Shown here piece by piece: positions 17,964 through 25,575 of a DNA stretch of 64,000 nucleotides; the stretch's first letter is position 1, and each line of letters begins with the position of its first letter. Below the pieces are notes generated by a model. The model did no database searches, was not told the origin of the DNA, and saw only the letters and a list, made by a program, of their open reading frames with translations. The stretch lies in NCBI RefSeq assembly GCF_015351765.1, contig NZ_JADKQA010000001.1, positions 1,036,570-1,100,569 on the forward strand, given 5' to 3'. This stretch comes from Clostridium vitabionis. Its GTDB lineage: Bacteria; Bacillota; Clostridia; Lachnospirales; Lachnospiraceae. The translations under genes and the position numbers were made by a program.

Positions 17964-19321
17964 GTTCCTGTCGTTCCCCCTTCCGCGGTTGTGTCCGAAC
18001 CGGTGTCTCCCTCCGCGGCATCGGTGCTTGCCGCCGTCTCCGCCGCCGTCGTCTGAGGCGCCTGCGCGTTCCGGGACCGGACGGTGACCGAAAGCGGTGA
18101 CGCGCTGAGGACTTCCATACGGTCGGCGAAATCGGCACTGAGCGAGACATCCACCGAGACCGCGTGAACCCCGGCATCCGCGCCGGAGACATCTGCGCTG
18201 AGCGTGAGCTCCTTCTGGGTCAGCCGGGCGAGATCCTCGGCAAGGCCCTGAACCTGCACGGTGACTAACCCTGAATTGACCGAATAGTCATAGGCTGAGT
18301 TCTCCCCGGTCAGGCTGACCTGGCTTGCCGGCACGGTAACCCGCTGTGTCTGGAGCTGCTCAACCTTCAGCGTCACGGAGATTTCTGTATTGTCCATGCC
18401 GCTCAGGCTGACACCGGAAGGCAGGTAGTCGCGGAGATCCACGGTGGTCTTCACATTGCCTGTCGCCCCTTCCACATTGAGCGCCGGGTTCTGGATCCTG
18501 ATCTCGCTCACGGACTCAAGTGCCGAAGATTCCCCGGCAATGGTCACCGTGGCGACCGTCGCCTCGGCACCGGCATACTCATAGCCGGCAGCAACATTCC
18601 CGGCAACAATGAAGTTTAACGGCACCTCCTTCAGCCGGAGGATATCTACGCTGTAGGCGACATCCCCGCCCTCAATCTGCACCTGCTCACTCATCGTCAT
18701 CGCGTTCCCGTTCGCGTCATAGAACCCCGGCTTTGCGGTTCCGTTAAGATCCTGCGCCGCGCCGTCCACATTGATGGCCACGCCGACGGAGCTGATCTGG
18801 CCGACCAGGGACTGTGGCCCCTTGACCACGGCGGTCTTCGGATCCAACTTGATTTCGCCGGTCTCATAGCCGGATTCCACGGTGCCTGAGGTGATCGCCT
18901 TGAGGGTGAACTGCTTCGTCTGGAGAGGCTCCGTCTGGACCTTGATCACCCCGGGGGTCACCGTCGGGGTGCCCTGGATCAGGTTCGCGTTATCGGTAAC
19001 CTCCACATACACCGGGATGGCGCCGGTCACATCGTACATGTCCGACAGGTCGGCATAGACATAGAAATCCTCCGCCCGGATCCTGGAGGCGTCACGGGTT
19101 CTCGCCCGGCAGCTGACGGTCGCTGTATTCTTCCCCACCACCTCATAGGTCAGGTTGGATTTCTCGAGAACCTCCTCGTTGGTGATTTTCACCTCCACAT
19201 CGCGCGTCACGGTGATCACGGGATTGGCCGCGTTGACCACCCCCAGCCACACAAAAAACGCGGCGACAAATGCGATAACCTTGAGGCTGAGATTTCGCAG
19301 GAATATTTCCTTCATTTTCAA
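17960..19321 (-). CDS. cdaR: YbbR-domain protein CdaR, regulator of diadenylate cyclase
   Basis: A 453-residue protein with one N-terminal membrane helix (LSLKVIAFVAAFFVWLGVVN) and a long extracytoplasmic part made of YbbR repeats of about 80 residues each, rich in beta strands. A Thr/Ala/Glu-rich low-complexity tail (about the last 40 residues) is cell-surface-like. CdaR binds CdaA and adjusts c-di-AMP synthesis. It follows cdaA by 35 nt as in most Firmicutes, but the usual third gene glmM is replaced by an HPr gene. Confidence 0.93.
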   Translation of the reverse strand: MKMKEIFLRNLSLKVIAFVAAFFVWLGVVNAANPVITVTRDVEVKITNEEVLEKSNLTYEVVGKNTATVSCRARTRDASRIRAEDFYVYADLSDMYDVTGAIPVYVEVTDNANLIQGTPTVTPGVIKVQTEPLQTKQFTLKAITSGTVESGYETGEIKLDPKTAVVKGPQSLVGQISSVGVAINVDGAAQDLNGTAKPGFYDANGNAMTMSEQVQIEGGDVAYSVDILRLKEVPLNFIVAGNVAAGYEYAGAEATVATVTIAGESSALESVSEIRIQNPALNVEGATGNVKTTVDLRDYLPSGVSLSGMDNTEISVTLKVEQLQTQRVTVPASQVSLTGENSAYDYSVNSGLVTVQVQGLAEDLARLTQKELTLSADVSGADAGVHAVSVDVSLSADFADRMEVLSASPLSVTVRSRNAQAPQTTAAETAASTDAAEGDTGSDTTAEGGTTGT

Positions 19322-19356
19322 TATTTTCTCCTAAAGCAAAAATGAACGGATGTCTC

Positions 19357-20220
19357 TCAGCGGATCCTCTTTCTCTTCCAGATGTCCCGAAGCCGCCCTG
19401 TGCGCCGCGTTTCCGGGCCAAGCATCTGGATCTGCAGGAAATTCGCGAGTTCCTCCTCGCTGGACAGGATCCGGAGGCTTCCGCCGATCGCCGCAGACAC
19501 TCTCCCGGTCTCCTCGGAAACCACGATCGTCACGGAATCCGTGGATTCGCTAATACCGACCGCCGCCCGGTGGCGGGTTCCCAGAGCCTTGTTGATGGTC
19601 ATATTTTCCGACAGGGGAAGGTAGCAGGTCGCCGCGCTGACCCGGTTTCCGCGGATCACCACGGCGCCGTCATGCAGCGGGGTATTGTGCTCGAAAATAT
19701 TGATGAGCAGCTGGCTGGTCACGATGCCGTCCACCGCGATCCCTGTCCTCTCGATATCCATCAGGGAATTCTCCCTCTCCAGCACCATCAGGGCGCCGGT
19801 GCGGGCTTTTCCCATCTCGAAGGAAGCGCGGACGAGCTCATGGATCGTCTTCTTGCTGAACTCCTCGTCCTCCGTCACCGTCTCCGTCTGGAAGAAGCGC
19901 CCGAAGACGTCCTGGCTGCCGAGCTGTTCCAGCGCGCGGCGCAGCTCCGGCTGAAAGATGATCAGGATCGCCGTCACTGCGATAACCGAGCATTTCTCAA
20001 GCAGCCAGAGGATCGTATCCAGCTGGAGGACCGCCGCAAAGAGAAAGAAGCCCAGGATGAAGAGAATACCCTTGAGAAGGGTCCAGGCCTTGGTATTCTT
20101 GAACCACACCAGGATCTGATAGAGCACATAGCTGATGATCAGAATCTCGATGAAATTCTTGACTGTCATTCTCGGCACAAATGAGAACCAGGCATAAATA
20201 TAAGACAACGCCGATGACAT
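19357..20220 (-). CDS. cdaA: Diadenylate cyclase CdaA
   Basis: A 287-residue membrane enzyme making c-di-AMP from two ATP, controlling potassium and osmolyte balance. The N-terminus has three membrane helices (about residues 10-80). The DAC domain follows (about 100-260) with the catalytic DGA motif in PLHDGAVVIRGNRV and the RHR motif in GTRHRAAVGISE. GGAGG is about 7 nt before the ATG. It is preceded by two small-to-medium membrane proteins of unknown role and followed by cdaR. Confidence 0.96.
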   Translation of the reverse strand: MSSALSYIYAWFSFVPRMTVKNFIEILIISYVLYQILVWFKNTKAWTLLKGILFILGFFLFAAVLQLDTILWLLEKCSVIAVTAILIIFQPELRRALEQLGSQDVFGRFFQTETVTEDEEFSKKTIHELVRASFEMGKARTGALMVLERENSLMDIERTGIAVDGIVTSQLLINIFEHNTPLHDGAVVIRGNRVSAATCYLPLSENMTINKALGTRHRAAVGISESTDSVTIVVSEETGRVSAAIGGSLRILSSEEELANFLQIQMLGPETRRTGRLRDIWKRKRIR

Positions 20221-20259
20221 ATACTGCCTCCAATAGCTGAACCGCGGATTTCCGCGAAA

Positions 20260-21198
20260 TCATTCGTCTTTATGCACCCGGTTGATTTTCGTCACCCGGA
20301 CGTCGGTCAGCGAAACCTTCATCTTCGGAACCGCCTTCACATAATAATAGTAGTCATCATCCTCGTAGTTGAGATACTCTGTCCGGGAGTAGTCCGCCGA
20401 ATACAGGAAAAACCAGAGGATGAGCGCCGCCCCGAGGGAGACAAGGGCAGAGAGCGCGGTGGAAACCGGCATCACCGTCAGTTTCAGCATGAGGCTCCCG
20501 ATGAGAACAGCAAGAAGCTGGAAAATGAGCCCGCTGGCGATGCCGATCAGGGGAGCATAATTGATGGAAAGGTCCCGGATCAGCAGGACAACCACGATCG
20601 ACAGGCAGCAGGCCGAAAGCGCCAGAAGCATCGACGGATTGCCGAGGACACCGGAAAATACCTGGGACAGGATATCCAGTCGGTCCGTATTTTCCCCGAT
20701 CGTGAACATGCTGTTATTCTGCCTGGCGTAAAGCATCAGGTAGTAGGCAAAGATCCCGATTCCGGCGGGAATGATGGAGACATACGTTCCCAGAAGGCCC
20801 ACCGCGAGGGCAAGTGCGTAGGGAAGCCGCAGATAGAGAAACAGCGGCGCCACAAGGATCAGGATCGTATGGCGCACCTGAAAGCCGAACATGATCATCG
20901 CAAAGGCCAGAAAGAGCATGACGGATGCCAGAGTGAGCTCAACGGAAACCGCGGAGAACTCCGCCAGGATAAGGCCGGCGGAGAACAGTACGGCGGCTCC
21001 CGCCGGGAGAAGCGCCAGAAACAGTCCGGCGGCCAGGGCAAGAAGGATTCCGTGGATCTCCTCCCGGTAGCCGGTCATCCGGAGAACCAGGAGAAGTACC
21101 GCAAAGGCTGCCAGGAAGCGCAGCGCGTAATCTACCGGCTGGCTGTATCTGGCATAGAACGCCCGGAGGCGCTCCCGAAAAATCAGCAATGCTCTCAT
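20260..21198 (-). CDS. Polytopic membrane protein of unknown function next to cdaA
   Basis: A 312-residue protein with about nine hydrophobic segments (residues 20-265), then a short cytoplasmic tail with an acidic-aromatic cluster, EDDDYYYYVKAVPKMKVSLT, and a basic end. I do not recognise a named family, but the tail motif is of a kind I associate with clostridial membrane proteins located beside diadenylate cyclase. Overlaps the upstream two-helix protein by 4 nt and precedes cdaA by 39 nt. Possible roles are transport or control of CdaA; none is shown by sequence. Confidence 0.75.
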   Translation of the reverse strand: MRALLIFRERLRAFYARYSQPVDYALRFLAAFAVLLLVLRMTGYREEIHGILLALAAGLFLALLPAGAAVLFSAGLILAEFSAVSVELTLASVMLFLAFAMIMFGFQVRHTILILVAPLFLYLRLPYALALAVGLLGTYVSIIPAGIGIFAYYLMLYARQNNSMFTIGENTDRLDILSQVFSGVLGNPSMLLALSACCLSIVVVLLIRDLSINYAPLIGIASGLIFQLLAVLIGSLMLKLTVMPVSTALSALVSLGAALILWFFLYSADYSRTEYLNYEDDDYYYYVKAVPKMKVSLTDVRVTKINRVHKDE

Positions 21199-21623
21199 CC
21201 CCGCTTTTCCTCCCTCAAGAGCTGTTCCTTCCGGTGCTGAAAATCATACCTGCGGGACAGATAACGCAGCCGAGTCAGATAGATACCGCGGTATTCCCGC
21301 GCCTTCTCGTAGGCGCGGAGCGCCGCTGAGACGGCTAAGGCGAGATAGATCAGGAGGCCGGCAGCATAGAAAACCGCCAGCTCCCGGAGACGGGCGGCAA
21401 GAAGTTCCATCGTCAAGCCCCCGAGATAATGATCCAGGCGGCAGAAGGCCGCGATCAGGATGGCCAGGATGAAAGCGCCCGTATAGCCGAAAAAGCCGCG
21501 GATCGCATAGCGCGCGGCATAATCCTCCTGATGATAGAGACCGGCATCCCCGATTGCCCTGCTGTGCTCCTTCTCAAACATGGCAAGATCCGTCATCCGA
21601 CGGATTTTATCCTCGTTCAGCAT
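21195..21623 (-). CDS. Small two-helix membrane protein of unknown function
   Basis: A 142-residue protein with a soluble N-terminus (about 45 residues), two membrane helices (about 45-65 and 85-105) and a basic, coiled-coil-like C-terminal tail (YLSRRYDFQHRKEQLLREE). The start is the ATG at 21623 with GGGAAGGG upstream; the longer frame to 21692 lacks a site. It overlaps the next membrane gene by 4 nt, so the two probably act together. No known domain recognised. Confidence 0.7.
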   Translation of the reverse strand: MLNEDKIRRMTDLAMFEKEHSRAIGDAGLYHQEDYAARYAIRGFFGYTGAFILAILIAAFCRLDHYLGGLTMELLAARLRELAVFYAAGLLIYLALAVSAALRAYEKAREYRGIYLTRLRYLSRRYDFQHRKEQLLREEKRG

Positions 21624-21711
21624 AAACCCTTCCCGATCTTCCCCCGCCGGGCGGCCGAATTCCCGCATTCCGGCGCTGAACCGCAACTGCATGGATGAAG
21701 TTAAAGCTATT

Positions 21712-21868
21712 GTAACTGTTCAGCCACCGCCCCCCGCGGGGCTTTGCTTCGCGGGATGCGGAGTTCCGAGCACCCGCGGCGTCTTGCCACATGCGGAGGG
21801 AGAGCCCGCAAAGCCATCCGCGAGCGGCCGGTCTGCGGGCTCTCCCTCCGCATGTGCTGAACAGTAAC
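21712..21868. repeat. Palindromic intergenic element flanked by inverted GCTGAACAGT arms
   Basis: Outer arms GTAACTGTTCAGC (21712-21724) and GCTGAACAGTAAC (21856-21868) match with one mismatch. Inside is a perfect 22-bp inverted repeat, 21789-21810 with 21834-21855, starting ACATGCGGAGGG and separated by 23 nt. The plus-strand right part reads GCATGTGCTGAACAGTAAC, a motif also found at 12135 and 61679 and in changed form at 61210. Fills the 251-nt gap between two minus-strand genes. Confidence 0.7.
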
Positions 21869-21874
21869 AGTATA

Positions 21875-22969
21875 TCATAATTTTCTGTGCCACGCGAGCA
21901 TCAGATCAACCATCCTGCCGTAGCTCGCGGTTCCCTCCGCCTGCCCGTTCGCCCGGAGATAGGCGTCATTGACCTTCTCGTGGGTTTCGGCGGCCTTTCC
22001 CCGGAACTGGTCCCAGAACGCATTATTCCAGGCAAGATCCTGCCGGTCCTGGTCCGTGAGTTTCCCGTAACAGAGTGCGTACCGCTCGGGATCCGCCGCC
22101 GCAAGCGCATTTCCCGCGTAGACAAAGCCGCAGAGCAGGCCGCTCCGCCGAATTTCCGCATCCTCCTCCCCGGCGAGGGCAAGAAAAGCAATGAAATTTG
22201 CCTCATCCTCCCGCATGAAGCCGCAGAGATGGGAAAGCTCATGGCACATGGTAAACGGGATGTTATAGTACGGGATCTCCCGGTTGACATTGGCCTCCAC
22301 CGTGAACGGGGAGTAGATGCCGGTGATCTGGCGCTCGGAGAAAAACCTCGAACAGAGAATAGGCTTCGGCATCGGATAGTGGAAGCGAAGCTCCGGCCAG
22401 GCCTCCCCCAGGTTTTGCATGGCGCTCCGGCAGAGCTTCCCAGTCCGCCGGAAATAGGCAAAATCCGGCGCGGGCGTCTCTGCCGTCTGCCCGTCTGCGC
22501 CCGCGCTGGTCCCGAGCTCATCATCCGTCTTCCGGATCTCCTCCGCCAGATCATCGCAGAGGCTGTAAAGCTCCTCCGCGGACGCCTCCTCCCGCCGGAA
22601 CCCGGCGAGCTCGGAAAATGTCCTGCTCCGGTAATTCACCCCGCAATTTACAGCGTAGAGGAAGAACAGTACCGCGGCTGCGGTGGCCAGGCGGATTCCG
22701 AGGCGGGACAGCCTCCTGATCCGGCATTTTCCATCACCGCCCCGGACAAGGCAGCAGACAAGATCTGCCGCCGCCGCGGCCGCGAGGAGGCAGAGCCCGA
22801 TCTCGGAAAGGGAAAAAGGGAATATACCGCTCACCAGGGAAAACGCCGCGGAGAGCGACCGGTAGATATGGGCGCGGTACCACTCCGCAAATGCGGGGAA
22901 ATGGTCCGCCGCCGCAAGAAGTCCCACCCCGGCAGCGGCAAAAACACCGGCCGGAAATAAGCGCCTCAT
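21875..22969 (-). CDS. DUF3810 membrane protein with HExxH metalloprotease motif
   Basis: A 364-residue protein with three N-terminal hydrophobic helices (residues 5-130) and an extracytoplasmic C-terminal domain. The zinc-type motif HELSH lies in CHELSHLCGFMREDEANF with a downstream Glu (EDEANFIAF), the gluzincin-like pattern of the DUF3810 family. The ATG at 22969 overlaps the stop of the upstream Tim44-like gene by 4 nt; the frame extends 66 codons further upstream but only as antisense-like sequence. A membrane-bound peptidase role is likely but not proven. Confidence 0.85.
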   Translation of the reverse strand: MRRLFPAGVFAAAGVGLLAAADHFPAFAEWYRAHIYRSLSAAFSLVSGIFPFSLSEIGLCLLAAAAAADLVCCLVRGGDGKCRIRRLSRLGIRLATAAAVLFFLYAVNCGVNYRSRTFSELAGFRREEASAEELYSLCDDLAEEIRKTDDELGTSAGADGQTAETPAPDFAYFRRTGKLCRSAMQNLGEAWPELRFHYPMPKPILCSRFFSERQITGIYSPFTVEANVNREIPYYNIPFTMCHELSHLCGFMREDEANFIAFLALAGEEDAEIRRSGLLCGFVYAGNALAAADPERYALCYGKLTDQDRQDLAWNNAFWDQFRGKAAETHEKVNDAYLRANGQAEGTASYGRMVDLMLAWHRKL

Positions 22970-23925
22970 CGGCCGCCTGTCCGCTGCGCGAGGCCGCGGA
23001 TCCCGGTGATGGCCCAATCTTTCTGCTTCACCGTGATCACAGAACCGCAGTACGGGCATTTCGCCGTCGCGTTGATCCGCACCGGGGCGCCGCAGTTCGG
23101 GCAGTTCACGGTCCGGATCTCCGGATTCTTCTCTGTCCTGCTCCCGGTCTCCCTCGCGAGATCCCACTCGTAGGTCATGAATTTCTCCGCGGTCCGGCTC
23201 CCGGACACGAGCTCCCCGGTGTCGTCGTTCAGTGTATAGTCCACAATCCTCGTCTGGAGGACAGCCACAATGTGATCCATACCATTTTCCTGGTACCAGG
23301 CCGTGGGCGCGGCGGAGAGCACGGCAATCCTCTCAACATAGTTGGTTTCGTGCGCCGCCTTCTTCTGCTCAAGCTGCCTCTCCATCTGGGCGAAAAACGC
23401 ATCCGTAAAGTACGGCCGGAGCGGCGCAATATCCTTCTTGGTCCAGCCATCCTGCATCTGGACATAGAGATTGGAGAGCTTCTCCGAGAAAGCCGCCTCA
23501 TCGAATCCCGGGTCAATCTCCCGATAAGTGGATATCGGCTTTCCCTTTGACGGCTCCCTGGTCATCACCGGAACTTCCCGCCGCATCCCCCGCTTTCTGC
23601 CCTGCCGCTTCATATTGGCCAGGATAATCAGTGTGATCACCGCGATGACGAACAGGATCACGGCCGGATCCGCACCATCCTCCGAGCCATCATCCTGATC
23701 ATAAAACCCCGGGTAGCCGCCGTAATAGCTGCCGCCGTAGCTGCCTCCGCCATAGCCGCCGTAGTCCCCGCCATAGCTGCCGCGGTCCCCGCCATTGCTG
23801 CCGCCGCTGTTATAGTCGCTGTTTCCGGAATAGTCTCCGAAATCCGCGCGCCCCGCGGCTGGGACAGCAAAGGCAAGGCAGGCTGCCAGGACAAATATCC
23901 CTGCCCAACGCATGAATTTCCTCAT
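22966..23925 (-). CDS. Secreted/membrane Tim44-like protein with zinc ribbon
   Basis: A 319-residue protein with a signal peptide, a Gly/Tyr-rich low-complexity linker (GGYGGGSYGG repeats, about residues 40-75), a membrane helix (AVILFVIAVITLIILA, about 87-102), a Tim44-like domain (about 130-255) and a C-terminal CPNCG...CPYCG zinc ribbon (about 276-296). Tim44-like proteins bind membranes or other proteins. Unusually both a signal-like N-terminus and a zinc ribbon are present; topology is uncertain. The overlapping DUF3810 gene suggests a joint role. Confidence 0.8.
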   Translation of the reverse strand: MRKFMRWAGIFVLAACLAFAVPAAGRADFGDYSGNSDYNSGGSNGGDRGSYGGDYGGYGGGSYGGSYYGGYPGFYDQDDGSEDGADPAVILFVIAVITLIILANMKRQGRKRGMRREVPVMTREPSKGKPISTYREIDPGFDEAAFSEKLSNLYVQMQDGWTKKDIAPLRPYFTDAFFAQMERQLEQKKAAHETNYVERIAVLSAAPTAWYQENGMDHIVAVLQTRIVDYTLNDDTGELVSGSRTAEKFMTYEWDLARETGSRTEKNPEIRTVNCPNCGAPVRINATAKCPYCGSVITVKQKDWAITGIRGLAQRTGGR

Positions 23926-23927
23926 CT

Positions 23928-24581
23928 TTACTCCTCATGCAGAAGAATGCCGCCGAGTTCCTCCACGGTCGCCGCGATCTTACCGGCGCCGGCAGCCTCC
24001 AACTCCCCGCGGCTTCCATAGCCGTAGAGAACACCGACAGAGTCCAAGCCCGTCCCGCGGGCACCGAGAATATCAAATTCCCGGTCGCCGACCATCAGCA
24101 TGTCCTCCCGGTGTCCCGCGCCGACAAGGCTGATGGCATAGCGGATGACATCGATCTTCTCGGATCTTGAGCCATCCATCGTCGCTGCCGCCACATAGTC
24201 AAAATACCGGTCAAGATGGAGGAACCGGAGAATCTCCTCCGTGTAGGCGTCCGGCTTGGCTGTCGCGACCATGAGCGTCCTTCCCCTGCGGCGGAGCGCT
24301 TCCAGCAGTTCCGGGATTCCCGGATAGGCAGAATTTTCATACTGCCCCTTCCGGGTGTAATACTCGCGGTAATAGGCGAGCGCCGTCTCCGCCTCCTTGC
24401 CGCTCATCCCGTAATCCTCCTCGAAGGACCGGCGGATCGGCGGCCCGATGAATTTCCGGAGCTCCTCCGGATGATCCACCGTGATTCCCATATGTTCGAG
24501 GGCGTATAACGCCGCGTTCACAATCCCCGGATCAGACTTCGTCAGTGTCCCGTCCAGGTCAAAAAGCAATATCCTGTGCAT
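23928..24581 (-). CDS. HAD hydrolase, phosphoglycolate phosphatase-like
   Basis: A 217-residue HAD-IA phosphatase. Motif I LFDLDGTLTKSD, the cap GPPIRRSFEEDYG, motif II VATAKPDAYTEEIL, and motif IV MVGDREFDILGARGTGLDS are in order. Members dephosphorylate phosphoglycolate or nucleoside monophosphates (Gph/PpaX type). ATG 24581 chosen: it starts just before motif I as usual; the longer frame lies over the intergenic terminator. Two nt before the Tim44-like gene, so possibly the first gene of that transcript. Confidence 0.9.
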   Translation of the reverse strand: MHRILLFDLDGTLTKSDPGIVNAALYALEHMGITVDHPEELRKFIGPPIRRSFEEDYGMSGKEAETALAYYREYYTRKGQYENSAYPGIPELLEALRRRGRTLMVATAKPDAYTEEILRFLHLDRYFDYVAAATMDGSRSEKIDVIRYAISLVGAGHREDMLMVGDREFDILGARGTGLDSVGVLYGYGSRGELEAAGAGKIAATVEELGGILLHEE

Positions 24582-24682
24582 CCCCGCACATCCTTTCTTC
24601 CCAATCGTGTCCATCTGCCGGAACAAATCGTCCGGCCGATTCCATCTTAACATTATTCCGCCCTCATGGACAGACAAAAATC

Positions 24683-24720
24683 CCGGCACAGGCAGATCGA
24701 AACATGCCAGTGCCGGGATC
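24683..24720 (-). terminator. Rho-independent terminator after the NagD-like gene
   Basis: On the minus strand ATCCCGGCAC/GTGCCGGGAT arms with a TGGCA..TGCC inner pair and TTTTTGTC. It ends the pst-pho-nagD transcript. Confidence 0.85.
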
Positions 24721-24759
24721 GTATTCTGTTTGGTCTGGCCGGGGCGGCAAGCCGCCGGT

Positions 24760-25575
24760 TTATGAGGCGTTCTCCGCCCCCGGAAGGGACGATTCCGCCT
24801 CGGTGACAATATCGCCGACGCCGTCCAGGATCATCGTCGGCTGATAGGCAAACCGCTTCACGGTTTCCGGCGTGGAGACGCCGGAGAGCACAAGGACGGT
24901 GGACATGCCGCTCTCCGTGCCGGCCACGATATCCGTGTCCATGCGGTCGCCGACAACCACCGCCTCCTCGGAATGGCAGCCGAGTATCCGGAGGCCGGTC
25001 CGCATCATCAGGGGATTCGGCTTTCCGCAGAAATACGCCTTCTTTCCGGTAGCCATCTCCACCGGCGCGACGAGGGCGCGGCAGCCGGGCGCGATACCGC
25101 CCTCAATCGGCCCGGTCACGTCGGAATTTGCCCCGATCAATTTTGCCCCGCCGAGAACGAGGTTGACCGCCTGGGTAAGCGTTTCCAGCGAGTAGGTCCT
25201 GCCCTCGCCCATGACGACATAATCCGGATTGACATCGTTCATCGTGATCCCCGCGTCGTAGAGCGCGTTCAGAAGGCCGGCCTCGCCGATCGCGAAGACC
25301 GAGCATCCCGGAGCCTGCTGTTTCAGGAACTGCGCGGTGGCAAGCGCGCTGGTATAGAAATGCTCCATCGGCACATCCAGGCCCATCCGCATGATCTTCT
25401 GGTGGAGCTCCTTCGGCGTCATCCCGCTGTTGTTCGTCAGGAAAAGGTAATTCTTGTGCTCCTGCTGGAGCCAGTCGATAAACTCCGTGACCCCGGGCAG
25501 AATCTGGTTGCCCTTGTAGATCACGCCGTCCATGTCGCAGATAAACCCTTTTTTCTCGTTAAAATTGATCTTCAT
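24760..25575 (-). CDS. HAD-IIA hydrolase, NagD-like
   Basis: A 271-residue HAD-IIA phosphatase with motif I ICDMDGVIYKG, motif II LTNNSGM, the Lys in FCGKPNPLMM and motif IV VGDRMDTDIVAGTESGM. NagD-type enzymes remove phosphate from nucleotides and sugar phosphates. It overlaps phoR by 4 nt, so it is the last gene of the phosphate-regulon operon, which fits a phosphate-scavenging role. Confidence 0.93.
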   Translation of the reverse strand: MKINFNEKKGFICDMDGVIYKGNQILPGVTEFIDWLQQEHKNYLFLTNNSGMTPKELHQKIMRMGLDVPMEHFYTSALATAQFLKQQAPGCSVFAIGEAGLLNALYDAGITMNDVNPDYVVMGEGRTYSLETLTQAVNLVLGGAKLIGANSDVTGPIEGGIAPGCRALVAPVEMATGKKAYFCGKPNPLMMRTGLRILGCHSEEAVVVGDRMDTDIVAGTESGMSTVLVLSGVSTPETVKRFAYQPTMILDGVGDIVTEAESSLPGAENAS

